A stretch of DNA of 64,000 nt from NCBI GenBank assembly GCA_034620365.1, contig JAQGEQ010000193.1, positions 62,001 through 126,000 on the forward strand, read 5' to 3'. The notes below the pieces were generated by a model. It saw nothing but the letters and a program-made list of their open reading frames with translations, did no database searches and was not told where the DNA came from. Of the stretch, positions 1-10,812 are shown in pieces (positions within the stretch are counted from its first letter, which is position 1; the number at the start of each line of letters is the position of its first letter). The position numbers and the translations under genes are program-made. The stretch is from Pegea sp. RAD2-039. Lineage: Eukaryota; Chordata; Thaliacea; Salpida; Salpidae.

Positions 1-3000
1 GCAGTTGAAATCTTTTCAGTTATTGTTTCAATTGTATCTATTATTAGCACTAGCTTTATTACTTTATCAAATTTTACAAATCTTTTTTTACACAAAAAGT
101 TAATATAGAACAAAAACTTTTTGTTAAATCAATCTAAATCTATTAAAAATTTTAAGTAAACGAATTCTATTAAAAAAAAGTAAAAGTATCGAAAGCTTGA
201 ATACTACATTATTTAAAATTTTAAATATGACTAAAATACTTATAAGTGAAATGTCGACGTTCAAATAAAAACAATTAATTTTATTTTACAACACTTTTGT
301 AAAAAGCCTTGTATATCATAAAAGTTATTATTGTAGCGTTAAGTGAAAACAAATACGATTAATTCTTTATACTACTAGTAGCATGATGGCATCAGCACAA
401 CAAAAAATAACAATTTGTAAATATTTAAATTCTCAATCTACATATTTGCTTACTTACGACAGAATCATTCAGAGTTTAACAAGGAAAAGAAAGATACAAA
501 ATTTGAAAGAAATAAACAAGTTCACAACGTTCTTCATATTGTTAAAAATCGGAGATCTTTTCGTTAAACGCAACTGACAGTATCAGTTTTCAAAAAAAAA
601 AACTGAATTTAATAAGAAAATTTGGTTAACTTGAATGCCTTATGTGACAACATACTTTCATTGTGTTTTTGAGCTCATTTCAAACACTTTCTTAATGCTT
701 TCCACACAAGTGTTAAAGTATAAACATGTTTAGGATATCTTAATAGAAGATTATTTCTTCTTTGACATTAGATGTTTACGTTATATGTTTACTTAATAAA
801 TTTGAAAAGAGATAAAAAATTTATTAAATCTTTTTACTTTATTTAAACTACATTTGACAAATGATCTTGCTTCAAAATCAGATCCGCTATTGGCAGCTTA
901 TCTATGGAAGCCAACTAATAATTACTTTGATTAGTAAACTAAAGGTTAGTTTTTTTGAGCTTATAGAAATAATTTTTAAAAGTGAACTTTTATCTTAGTT
1001 TAGTGCTGTTTTTATATAGTTTATAAAATTGTTTGCTGCAGTAAGTAGTTTCTATATTTAAGAACAGTAGTTTTTTTTAAAGTTATACTTAAATGGTCCA
1101 TTAGTTTTGCCAAGCGGTTATGATACCTGCCTACTAAGTAGAGGGCTTTGTTCCGGCTGCAAATGAACACAAAATATTTTCAAAAATAAAGTTAGGAAAT
1201 TGTAAGCTTTAAGTTTTGAATTATGATTTTATTATGTAATTATCTTTATTAGTTAGTTGTTGGATACCAGAAATTAATTTAATGATTAGTTATTACTTTT
1301 CTCATTAGTTTTTCTAAAACCAGAATTCTATTTTGTTTAGAAAATATAGGCAACATGTAGAAATTCAAATTGACATTTATGCAATCACTTCCGACCACAA
1401 ACATTAAACTGAATACACTAAATATAACATCCAAATTTTCTTTCAGTGCAGTTGTCACAATTCGTCCCGATGTAATCTGTACTATATTGTGTTTCTTACT
1501 ATAAAGTGTTGATTATAGCGGGCCAAATATTCATAATGATCAATTGCAAGCATTGCATCTGCTGTCGGTTTGATTCTCTTACAGCCATATGACCAGTGGT
1601 TTGTAAAAACATTTGTAAGAGAAACTTTTAAATAGTTAAAATCCTACTTTTTTAAACAAAAATTTCTTTAGTCCTATAAAATAGTAGGTAATATTTCAGG
1701 ATTGAAATAAAAATTTATTCCAAATTTTTGTATTTCCTTAATTTTCTAATTTATCGTCTACAAGTAATTAGAAAGTTGCATGGGAAAACTTGTTACAGAC
1801 ATTTAACACTTACATGTCTACATTCAGTTTACTCAATAAAATTTACTGTTTGTGAATAAGTTGCTCTACTGTATATAGCTTGCTAATACTTTTAAATCAC
1901 GCAGTTAAAACACAAGAAGAAATTATTTTACTGGAACTAAAAGTATTTCAAAGGATAAGATTTATAAATAACTTATCAAAACTGTAGTTGGATTTATTCT
2001 ATGGATACAAACTAAAGCTGATCATATTGTCATCTAACTGAATCTATTGGTTTTTTTATTTTAAAAACTATATAAGCTGTTGAAACAGATTAATTTAATT
2101 TTTTTTTAAAAGATAAATTCTATATAAACTGACATTGTATTGTGGTTTTCTAAAGGAATAAAGATGTTTTTAAAATGAATTGTACAACCTTGTAAGCTAA
2201 AGAAAATTTTTTTTTTATTTATACATGAATACACGTTCTTCTTCTTTTAATTTAAAAAAAGAAATAAATTAATTTAGTAGCATTAAGATTAAAAACCTGC
2301 AGTTTTATAAACTTGGTTAGTTCAAAATGTGAATTATAGTTAATATAGAATTAAATTTGTTACAGAAACAATACTGCATTAAAAAAGTTCAAAAAAATGT
2401 TATTATTTGATACGTCGTCTTTTAAACAAAAACAAATGAATTTAATTTAAACAATAATGTTATAAACAGATTGTTTATCATGACTGTTATCATGGTACAG
2501 TTAATTAAAAACAAATAAGATTACGTACTTCTTTAAAGTAACATGATGACATCAACACAACTAAAACTGAAAAAATGGGGAATAAACAAATGAATTATTC
2601 TACATATTTGATTACAGAAGACAGTGTCATTTAGAATTTAACAAGTAAAAGAATGATACAACATATGGAAGAAATACACAAGTCCACAGCGTTCTTTATA
2701 ACGTTAAATATCAGAGATCTTATCGTTAAACGAAATAACACTAACAATTTTCAAATGTAGTAAAAATGAAGAAATTTTACAAGAAAATTAAATAATAATT
2801 AGATGATAAATTTAACACCTTTAATCACAACATACTTTCCTTGTGTTTGTGAGCTTATTTCAAGCACTTTTTCAATGCTTTTCACACAAAGATTAAATTA
2901 TAAAAACGTTTAAAACATCTTAACAGATGAGTATTTCTTCTTTGAAATTACATGTTTACGTTACACGTTTATACAAGAAGTTTAAAGAAGTGAAAAATTG

Positions 3001-3380
3001 TATTGAAACTATTTAAACTTTATTTAAACTACTTTTAATAAATGATCTTGCTTTAAAATAAGATCTGCTATTGGCAGATTACCTATTAAAGCCAACTACA
3101 AATACTCAAAAGAATTGATTTCAAATCTTCTAAATCTTATGCTGAGCTAGTTGATTTATTAATTTTATTTGCAATAAAACGTTTTTAAATTTTTACAAAT
3201 CTTTTATGAACACAAACAGTTAATATATATCGAGAATTTTAAGTAAACTCAAACTAATTCTAAAAAAAATTAAAAGTTTCGAATGCAGGAATGAAAAACT
3301 AAAAAAATTTATTTTACTAAATGACTTTGCTTCAAAATAGGATCCGCTATTGGCAGACTATGTATGAATCTTCTTTGAAA
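1..3380. repeat. Gene-free region built of diverged direct repeats
   Basis: I see no convincing gene here. Two related segments, about 240-950 and 2,390-3,110, run in the same order: a block around catgatg(g/a)catcaacacaac, a block around tctacatatttg, and a block around gatccgctattggcag. The last block appears a third time at about 3,300-3,365. The first 170 bases also match about 3,150-3,290 (shared core aaattttacaaatcttttt and a later attttaagtaaac). The pattern is therefore A-B-B'-A'-partial B. The 64-codon frame at 383-577 lies inside the first repeat, has no recognisable domain, and is not open in the second copy, so I do not call it a gene. The same family recurs near 15,150-15,530, 16,350-16,530 (inverted) and 63,600-63,900. 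Confidence 0.6.
1107..1165 (+). pseudogene. tRNA-like remnant (weak)
   Basis: The segment ttgccaagcggttatgatac resembles a D-arm. It is followed by ctgc-ctactaa-gtag, which can form a short anticodon stem with a 7-base loop (anticodon ACT, Ser-like). The downstream tgttccggctg is only a poor B box, and I find no acceptor-stem pairing. At best it is a degenerate tRNA-derived sequence, such as part of a SINE. Confidence 0.25.
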
Positions 3381-3425
3381 ATACTCTGAATTTAATTATT
3401 TTGTTTAGCAAAGCTGTTAGGTTGT

Positions 3426-3500
3426 ACATCTCTGAAGTATATCTGTTATCAAACTCGCCTTATTAACGATAAGTCTCTGGTTCGAGTCTGGGTGGACTCA
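3426..3500 (+). pseudogene. tRNA-Val(AAC)-like sequence, probably a tRNA-derived SINE head
   Basis: About 75 bases have tRNA order: an A-box-like gaagtatatctg, D-loop-like gttatca, the stem-loop ctta-ttaacga-taag with anticodon AAC, then a perfect B box (ggttcgagtc) with a T stem closed partly by G-U pairs. The stretch gttatca..ctcgcc resembles animal tRNA-Val. The 7-bp acceptor stem does not pair, so I call it a pseudogene or SINE head rather than a working tRNA. A second copy with the same 5' flank (aagctgttaggttgt) lies at 4,190-4,260 and stops just before the B box. That repetition favours a dispersed element. Confidence 0.45.
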
Positions 3501-4189
3501 TATTTTTGACAATGTTAAGTCAATAGAAATCCTTATAAAAGGGCTTATTTATTTTCTTATTTAGTTTTTCATATATATGAAAACACAATTTTTAACAGCG
3601 TTAATCTCTTTGTATAATCATTACTTAATTAATAAGAAAATATGAAAATATTAATTCATCTACTTCTAAGAAAAACATACAAACTGTTTTATTTGCTAAA
3701 AGTTCTGAGTCAAATATTTTTGATTTTTTGGGACTATATTTTGATTTGAAAACATATATGTATATAAACAAAATTTATTAGAAATTATTGAATTACAAAG
3801 CTCTAGAATTTTTTTTCTGTAGCCATTAATTGTATAAAAGATTTTATAAGAAGATATAAACACCTAATTTATAACTCTATAATCTTTTGGTTCAAAAACT
3901 TTAGAAAATGGAGAATAATTAAACAATAAATGCAAACAATAAATCTTTGTAAAGAATTTTTTTTTGTAAACTTAATTTTAAACTAATTTATTTTTCTATG
4001 GTTCTACAAATTTTATTTGTAAACTGAATATAATTTTTACACACCAATAATCAATATGTTAAAACTTATTAAATTTTGCTACTAATTTATCTATTTTAAT
4101 TTGCTATTTATTATAATACTACAAGATTTTATGGTAAAAAATCTCTGTTTCTAGTTAAAATGAAATTATTTAAACCTAATTATTTGTCA

Positions 4190-4260
4190 ATAAAGCTGTT
4201 AGGTTGTGTATCTCTGTAGTATATCTGTTATCAAACTCACCTTATTACCGATAAGTCTCT
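4190..4260 (+). repeat. Truncated second copy of the tRNA-Val-like element
   Basis: It matches 3,409-3,479 almost base for base, from aaagctgttaggttgt through ctgttatcaaactc to gataagtctct. The similarity then ends, just before the B-box position. The anticodon loop reads ttaccga here instead of ttaacga. The shared non-tRNA 5' flank shows that the repeating unit is larger than a tRNA. Confidence 0.45.
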
Positions 4261-4546
4261 ACTTTTCATGTCAAATTTAATTTTCTGCTAAAAAAGTTTA
4301 AAGTGAGCAAAAAAAAGGAATATTAATTAACACAAATAAAAAAATAAATTATTCAACAAATAATAATGATTAAAATGTAAAAAAAAGTTTAGCAAACTTG
4401 AAGATAATACAAGTTTATAGTAAGTCACTACAAAAAGCATAAAATATGAATACACCGTTTGATAAAATCAATAAGATAAATATACAATATTAAAACAAGC
4501 AGTGAATAAATCTTAATACTATTCTAATTCACAAAGCTGTTAATAA

Positions 4547-4957
4547 TAGTTTTCGACTGGTAAGCTACAAATTTAATGCTTTGAATTTATTAAAGTCGCA
4601 ACTGAAGTTATCGTAGAACATTGCATAACTGGTAAGTGAAGATCTTTTTAAACTAAGCTTATTAGTTAATTTAACTCTAAATCATAACTGAGTTATTCAT
4701 TAGATTATCAATCCTTATGTCGCAAACACAGTTTTGTTGTATACTTCTAAATTAGTAGTCAAGTGAGTTAAATCTTCAATAATCACAAAACTTATACAAA
4801 TCTATTCTTGTCTAATTAGAATCTAACTACTAGAGCATTATTTTTACAACAAACTGAAATTAAAAATCTCTGCTTTTAACCTATAGCTTGATCGTCAACC
4901 ATTCTAAGCAAATGCTCAAATTCAAGATAATTCTGTCACCAGTCGAAAATAGAATGA
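4547..4957. mobile_element. Short element with terminal inverted repeats (MITE-like)
   Basis: The left end contains ttttcgactggtaa. The right end contains its near-perfect reverse complement (tcaccagtcgaaaat at about 4,937-4,951). The two are about 0.4 kb apart with no ORF between them. A roughly 155-bp part of its right half (4,785-4,940) recurs in direct orientation at 5,748-5,905, but without the terminal motif. I saw no clear target-site duplication. Confidence 0.4.
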
Positions 4958-5747
4958 TAATGTTTCTCAAATTTCATCTTATATTTATAAAAAATTGTTT
5001 TCTGCTTGTTTAGATTAGCATGTTTTGAAATTGTTCTATCGATTGTACTATAATTGTAAACAAAAATATTAAACTATTTAAGACTGCTTTACAATATTTT
5101 AGACTATTACGATCAAACCTTGCAGTCAAAAACAATTGGATATTTGGACGGCTATATTTTATTTTCCAGAGGGTTTGATTTAACAACTTTCTATTATTCC
5201 AATAATATTTACATAAATAATAATAGTAAGTATATATATATATATATATTTATATTACACTAAATAACTTATTCTAAAAAGATATAGCTTCAATCTACAG
5301 GCAGGTTGTCCTTTATTTGCAAGTTTATATAACTTGATTGCAGCAGCTAAAAGTACAGAAAAAAATTCAAAAAGAAATTGAACTGATTTTTGAAAATCAG
5401 TGATTAATAAATTTTGTCAAATTTCGTTTTTTACTTTATGTATTCATACAATCTTTATTTTGCTGTTATCTACTAGAATTTTAGATAAGCATTTAAAGAC
5501 ACGTTTGTCCAGTTTCCACGAACGTCTTAAATTGTCAAATTTTTACTGTTTAAATCATAATTTGTGTCATTGTAGCTTTGAAAGCTAGTCACTAACCAAC
5601 AAGGTTTAGCTAAATAATCAACTTTCTACATTAATATAGTTGGGTTTCCAAGAAACGGTTCAAAAGGTTTCGAAGGCAAGGTTTTATTCTAAGTATCACA
5701 AAATGGCGAAGATACTTTGCAGTTAACTGAATTAAATCCTGATTAAG

Positions 5748-5905
5748 TCATAAAACTTATACAAATCTAGTCTTATTTAATTAGAATCTTACTGCTTGAC
5801 CATTAGTTTTGCAACAAACTGAAATCAAAAATCTCTGCTTTAAATTTATAGTTTGATGGTCACCGATTCTAAGCAAACACTCAAATTTTCAAAATCATCT
5901 ATTTT
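5748..5905 (+). repeat. Direct repeat of 4,785-4,940
   Basis: It shares, in order, aaaacttatacaaatcta, aattagaatct, caacaaactgaaat and aaaaatctctgctttt, ending around attctaagcaaa. The two copies are about 0.96 kb apart. The intervening DNA, including a 62-codon open frame at 5,400-5,588, shows no recognisable domain and is not supported as a gene. Confidence 0.5.
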
Positions 5906-6218
5906 AACAACATCTTTAACTAAATATTTATCAATGGCATCATCATCCAATTTAGTTTATTTGATACTTTTATTAGTTAAATGAATTTGCTGTTGAATGT
6001 CTTTAAGACATTGTGTAACAATAAGATCAACTTAAAACCCCCAGTACTAGTTCTATTAGTCATACTAAGGGTTTTGGTGTTATTACTGATCAAAGCATAT
6101 CAGTATTATAAATATCTTATATGAAAATAATATATTATCTATAGTGTAAATATGTCACTGTTGGTCATAGATAATTTCTTATTTGTGAATACGTATAACA
6201 CTAGAAACTTTATAACTT

Positions 6219-6330
6219 AAGATTTTCATTTGCAAGCAGTGAATGTTTTAAAGATCGGCAAATAAATCATTTACCGCAGTTGAATAGTAGATTATTTCCA
6301 GTTAGTGTTGGTTCATATCTTTCGTTTCGA
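6219..6330 (+). repeat. Direct repeat, copy 1 (partner at 7,572-7,676)
   Basis: The segment from gattttcatttgcaagcagtg to agttagtgttggttcata matches 7,572-7,676 closely. The second copy ends exactly where the 3' tail of the LINE begins, so the LINE inserted at or beside this repeat. The rest of 5,906-6,940 shows nothing recognisable apart from a small hairpin (cttcg..cgaag) near 6,637. Confidence 0.5.
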
Positions 6331-6939
6331 AAGAAATTGGTAATTGAACAAAGTTTTTTCTATTTACGTCCTTAAGTAGCTCACTGTATTTTCTTTAAAA
6401 GTATTTTTTATGAACAATGAACAAAAATAGATTTTCATGATGGGTTTTATCAACATGTATTATACTTTAAACTATAAACTTAGTTTGGAAGATATGGATT
6501 GAATATCCCAAATGATTAAAATTGTATTGTTTAGTTTTAATTCATAAGATTGATAATAATATTTATAGATTAACGCGCAGTTATCATCACAAATAGATTT
6601 TGGGCATTTTCTCAATTAGCCATTTTGTAGTAAATCTTCGCTTTATACGAAGGTTAGATTGCAGTTTCTTACGAAAGATAAAAACATTAATAAATGAAAT
6701 GAAATAAAAATGCAAACGGTAATAACAGAAAATTAAATATGAAGCTTACTAAGTAACAAAATAGTATGAGGTAATTAATAAAGCAGTTAATAATCTTGTG
6801 TCGCCACAGGTAATCTTCTATTTTTACTTTAAACCCTACATTGCCAAACCATTTGTATGCCTGATTCTATTATAATACATATTATAAAAAATATAATCTT
6901 TATGTTAGAAGTTATAAACATTATTTTAAAATAATTTAG

Positions 6940-7535
6940 ATTTCTTTTTGTTACCCATAAAGTAAATAGGAAACTATTTTAAGTAAAAGGATAAAAAGAA
7001 AAATAGTTTATTATCTTGTTATGATTTTAACGAATTTTGTTTAAAAATATTTTAGTGAATTTAAAAAAACATTTTCAACAAAACGTTTAAGAAATGACCC
7101 TACGCTGTTTTGCGTTCTATTATCTTTTAAATCTAAGAAATCTTATGATAACATAAAATGTTATGACAGTTGTTAAAACAAATAAAATTTTATGTCAACA
7201 ACTAAAAAAACATTTTCGAGAATACATTCAAACTTCTTGTAAATAAATTTTTAGTTGTCAATAAAATGTTTATTTATGATGTAGATAAATTGAACAAAGA
7301 AATTTACAGTCTACAAAACTTTTAGGTGATTTTATTAACGTGAAAAAATAAGAAGAGTTAAATTAAAATACAAACTTTTAGTTATAAGCTATTTGTTGTA
7401 ATTTTCAAATAAATTATATATTTTTTAACTAAACTAAACAGGTGATGTTTGATAAACAATATTTCTAATATTAATGATACAACAAAAAAAAAACACATCT
7501 CATAGCATTAGGAATATTAAAAAAGAAAAACGTTT
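6940..7535 (+). repeat. Long dispersed repeat, inverted relative to 32,765-33,310
   Basis: Read against the reverse complement of 32,765-33,310, this segment matches through several long blocks: tttgcgttctattatctttt, gagaatacattcaaac, tctacaaaacttttagg and atctcatagcattaggaat. The order is kept over about 0.55-0.6 kb. The part nearest 33,130-33,310 also occurs in direct orientation at 21,080-21,290, inside spacer Y. It has no ORF. Confidence 0.6.
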
Positions 7536-7675
7536 AGTAGATAATGAAAAGGCTTAGTTAATAAAAAAAATTGAGTTTTCATTTGTAAGCAGTAAAAGTT
7601 TTGAAGATCGGTTAACAAATCATATTTTGCGGCTGAATAGTAAATTATTTTTAGTTAGTGTTGCTTCATAACTTT

Positions 7676-10600
7676 TATTTATTTATTTATTACAATAAAT
7701 GTGAAGGAGGGTGCCTAAAGAGAGCACCTCTCGCTAACACACATTCTCACAAATTAGATCTATTTGACGTGTAAACGAAAAAGTATATGACAATGAAGAA
7801 TTGCACAGAATCATAGTATTGTAAAATAGAAAAATTCACAGTTTAGAAATGGCAATGTTGGCGATGTTATAACAATTCAGCTTTTTCTTGAACAGCATAA
7901 GTGATTTTGACATGACAATCTCTGATGGCAGATTGTTCTATGTACTGATTGTGCGGTATGAGAAAAAACTTAATCTGGTTAACGTAGCTGGTGGAGTGGG
8001 CTTATTAAGATGTAATTTATGTCTTCTAAGTTGATATAACTTGAGGGAGGGACTAATGGAGAAAAAGTCATCAAACTGAAGATCAATTAGGTTGTGAATA
8101 ATTTTAAAAATCAGAATAAGGTCGTATTTAGTTCTTCGGATTTCCAAAGTATCTAGATTGAAGAAGCTGAGACGATGCTTATAACTCTCGTATTTGATAT
8201 TAAGTTTCCTGCAAACCAATCTCGTAAATTTTGCCTGAATAGATTCGATTTTTCTGATATCACCAACTTGATATGGCATCCATGCACTGACATTGTATTC
8301 AAGAATAGGGCGTATGTACAGTTTGAAAAGGTTCACGTAAAACCATGGATTTTTAGAATTAAAAGTCTTTATGATGAGGTGGAGAAGCCTGATAGATTTT
8401 CCAAAGATTCTGGAAACATAACTGTGCCATTTGAAGTCAGATGTCAGAGTAATGCCGAGGTCTATGACTGAGGATACTCGTTCAAGAATAGATCCATTGA
8501 TGTAGTATTGGTTGCTGAAGTTGGCAGCTGGCTTACGGGAGAATGTTATAACTTCAGACTTTGTTGGCTGGATTTTAAGTTGCCAATTCGCAGACCAGTT
8601 TTCTACAATATTAAGTGCAGTTTGGAGTTTTGAGTGAGAACCAGATAATAGCTTGATGTCGTCTGCATACACAAACACACTGACATTGTCTACTGTTATT
8701 AGTCTTCTGATGAGGTCTTCAATGAAAATCAAAAAGAGTAGTGGACCCAGGACGGAACCTTGAGGAACGCCGCTGGTGACTTTACTAGGAGTAGATAAAG
8801 ATCTTTCTACACGGGTTCGTTGGGTTCTACCTGATAAGAAATCTTCAATCCATTTTAAGATAGAGTTGCTGATTTTTATGTTTTTCAATACAGTAATGAG
8901 CTTGTTGTGTGGAACAGAATCAAAAGCTTTAGCAAAATCAAGGTATATGATGTCACATGGAGTATTACTTTCGTAATGAGCTGTAAGCTCATTGAAAAAA
9001 TTGAGATGTTGAGTCAAAGAAGATCTTTGCTTAACAAAGCCATGCTGGACATCAGATATTAGATGATGCTCCGTCAAATGGCTAGTTATATGGTTGTGAA
9101 TGATGTGTTCTTGAGTTCTGCAGATAACCGACGTCAGCGAAACTGGTCTGTAGTTAAGTGCAGTGTTTCTGGGACCCTTCTTATAAATTGGAGTAATAAT
9201 AGCATTCTTCCAAATTTGTGGAAGTCTTCCCCGCTTAAGAGTCATGTTAAAGAGTAGCGATAAGGGTAGCGCTAAAGAAGAAGTACTTTTTCTTAAAAAC
9301 AAAGCTGGGATTTGATCTGGAGTGTTGGAAACTGTTGATTTTAGAGAAGAAATAGCCTTAGATACTATATCAGCTGTTATGTCTAGATCTACCATCTCAG
9401 AGATATTTGAAAGGATATTGGAGTAGGAAATAGTAGGAGTATTGCCATCATCGGTTATAAAAACCTTTTCAAATTGTTTGTTTAGCAATTCAGCTTTATT
9501 CTTTGGTTCCATCACCAGCTGATTAGCGTTATCAAGCAAGGGAGGTAGATGAGATCTCGCCTTAAGCTTGTGATTAATGAAGCCAAAAAACGTTTTCTTG
9601 CTAGGTGATGATAAGATTGCACTTTCTTTTCCTAAATAGAAGCTATAAACTGATTTCTTGTAGACTAGACAAAGATCTTTGTATAGAGGTTTGATGGAAG
9701 GATCTGCTTTAGTTTGTTTGTATAAGAGGTTTTTCAAATGCTGTAAATTCCTTAAATATCTTGGCAAGTGTGGTTTTTTGTTGACTCTATATAAAGGTAT
9801 GAACTTTTTAATTGACTCATTAACAATGTTAGTAAACCTCGAGTAGATATCATTGATGTCTTCGGAAGAGTTGAAAACAGAAATCCAGTCAACACCTGAT
9901 AAAAACTTGTTTATACTGTTATAATTTCCACGATAAAAGTTCCGTATGCTTGGAGTTTTAACGTTCGTAGAAAAAGTTTGATGGAGCTTGAACTCAATCA
10001 TGTTGTGATCGCATGTCAGAGCAAAAGGTTCATTTTGATCAACGTAGATAACGTTCTCAGGTTTTGATGTGATGAGAAGATCCAAAGTATTACCACTAAC
10101 TTGGGTTGGAAAAGTAACCATCTGAGATAGATTATTGGCATCAAGGAAGTTTACAAAGACATGACTCAGATTGGCTGAATTAGTTTTGTCTCCATTCAAA
10201 TTAAACAATTTTCCATTGAATGCTAAATTTGGGTTATTCCAATCAATTCTACTAAAATTAAAATCCCCAAGAATATAGATCTCAGGACAAACTAGGCTTT
10301 TCAGAACCTTCAATAAGGCCTTAATAGTAACCTCATCGTTAACTTTAGACGGTGGTAGGTAGGTACATATAAAGCGGGAAAACTTAGACTTTGAGTAATG
10401 AAAATTGAAAGCAATAATCTCAAATCCTGGGCAATCAATGGTATTTATCTTAATTCTTGAAATCATGGGTGCCAGTGATGTTTTATAGATTACACAAACA
10501 CCACCGCCTCTATCAAACAGTCTATCACAGCGCAAAGCACGAAAAAGATCACTGTCATCCAGAAAGGAGTCAGGATAAAAGGGTTTCAACCAAGTTTCAG

Positions 10601-10688
10601 TAATGAAAACAAATGTAAAATCTTGAGAAAGCAAAAGAGCTTTCAATTCGAAAATTTTGTTGACAATTGACCGTGCATTGAAAAACAT
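7676..10688 (-). mobile_element. Non-LTR retrotransposon (CR1/Jockey-like LINE)
   Basis: The element holds a 916-codon EN-RT frame, about 260 bp of 3' UTR and a short terminal repeat tail. On the + strand the tail reads as runs of ttta at about 7,675-7,691, which is (ATAA)n in the element's own direction and typical of LINEs that prime on a microsatellite-like tail. A hairpin (ggtgc..gcacc) at about 7,712-7,730 lies in the 3' UTR. Several 5' or internal fragments of relatives occur in the window, all in the same orientation. The 5' end is not certain: no convincing ORF1 is attached, so this copy may be 5'-truncated. Confidence 0.8.
7938..10688 (-). CDS. LINE ORF2: endonuclease / reverse transcriptase
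   Basis: This 916-aa protein nicks target DNA and reverse-transcribes the element's RNA. The apurinic-endonuclease-like domain spans residues 1-235: NARSI near 4-8, ITETWL at 29-34, GDFN at 141-144, NTLDLL at 200-205 and CDHNM at 226-230. The reverse transcriptase spans about 490-750: YRPVSLTS at 513-520, FAKAFD at 585-590 (catalytic Asp at 584), VPQGSVLGP at 641-649 and the YADD box at 674-677. The C-terminal 150 residues match the usual LINE tail (LFKLYIRPILEYN..W). No stop or frameshift interrupts it, and all catalytic motifs are present, so this is a young copy. ORF2 proteins of this group often start slightly further upstream. The chosen Met opens directly into the endonuclease fold and is preceded by a possible splice acceptor (ttatattag). 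Confidence 0.9.
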   Translation of the reverse strand: MFFNARSIVNKIFELKALLLSQDFTFVFITETWLKPFYPDSFLDDSDLFRALRCDRLFDRGGGVCVIYKTSLAPMISRIKINTIDCPGFEIIAFNFHYSKSKFSRFICTYLPPSKVNDEVTIKALLKVLKSLVCPEIYILGDFNFSRIDWNNPNLAFNGKLFNLNGDKTNSANLSHVFVNFLDANNLSQMVTFPTQVSGNTLDLLITSKPENVIYVDQNEPFALTCDHNMIEFKLHQTFSTNVKTPSIRNFYRGNYNSINKFLSGVDWISVFNSSEDINDIYSRFTNIVNESIKKFIPLYRVNKKPHLPRYLRNLQHLKNLLYKQTKADPSIKPLYKDLCLVYKKSVYSFYLGKESAILSSPSKKTFFGFINHKLKARSHLPPLLDNANQLVMEPKNKAELLNKQFEKVFITDDGNTPTISYSNILSNISEMVDLDITADIVSKAISSLKSTVSNTPDQIPALFLRKSTSSLALPLSLLFNMTLKRGRLPQIWKNAIITPIYKKGPRNTALNYRPVSLTSVICRTQEHIIHNHITSHLTEHHLISDVQHGFVKQRSSLTQHLNFFNELTAHYESNTPCDIIYLDFAKAFDSVPHNKLITVLKNIKISNSILKWIEDFLSGRTQRTRVERSLSTPSKVTSGVPQGSVLGPLLFLIFIEDLIRRLITVDNVSVFVYADDIKLLSGSHSKLQTALNIVENWSANWQLKIQPTKSEVITFSRKPAANFSNQYYINGSILERVSSVIDLGITLTSDFKWHSYVSRIFGKSIRLLHLIIKTFNSKNPWFYVNLFKLYIRPILEYNVSAWMPYQVGDIRKIESIQAKFTRLVCRKLNIKYESYKHRLSFFNLDTLEIRRTKYDLILIFKIIHNLIDLQFDDFFSISPSLKLYQLRRHKLHLNKPTPPATLTRLSFFSYRTIST

Positions 10689-10812
10689 ACCTAATATAAA
10701 AGAAAAATTTATGAAAGATAATGAAATTATATTTAATTATAAAAACTCGATAGATAATCTAACCATTAAGTTTATAATTTTATACTACAATTAATATTTT
10801 GTTGAAATAGTA

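Noticed and set aside
383..577. 64-codon open frame near the window start
   Set aside because: It lies in a diverged direct repeat whose partner near 2,540-2,760 is not open in the same frame; no domain or splice context.
5230..5248. TA-dinucleotide run as a functional element
   Set aside because: Simple (TA)n microsatellite of the kind common in AT-rich DNA; similar runs lie near 13,990 and 43,770.
5400..5588. 62-codon open frame with hydrophobic N-terminus
   Set aside because: The start is not preceded by any gene-like context, there is no homologous copy and the length is within chance for AT-rich DNA.
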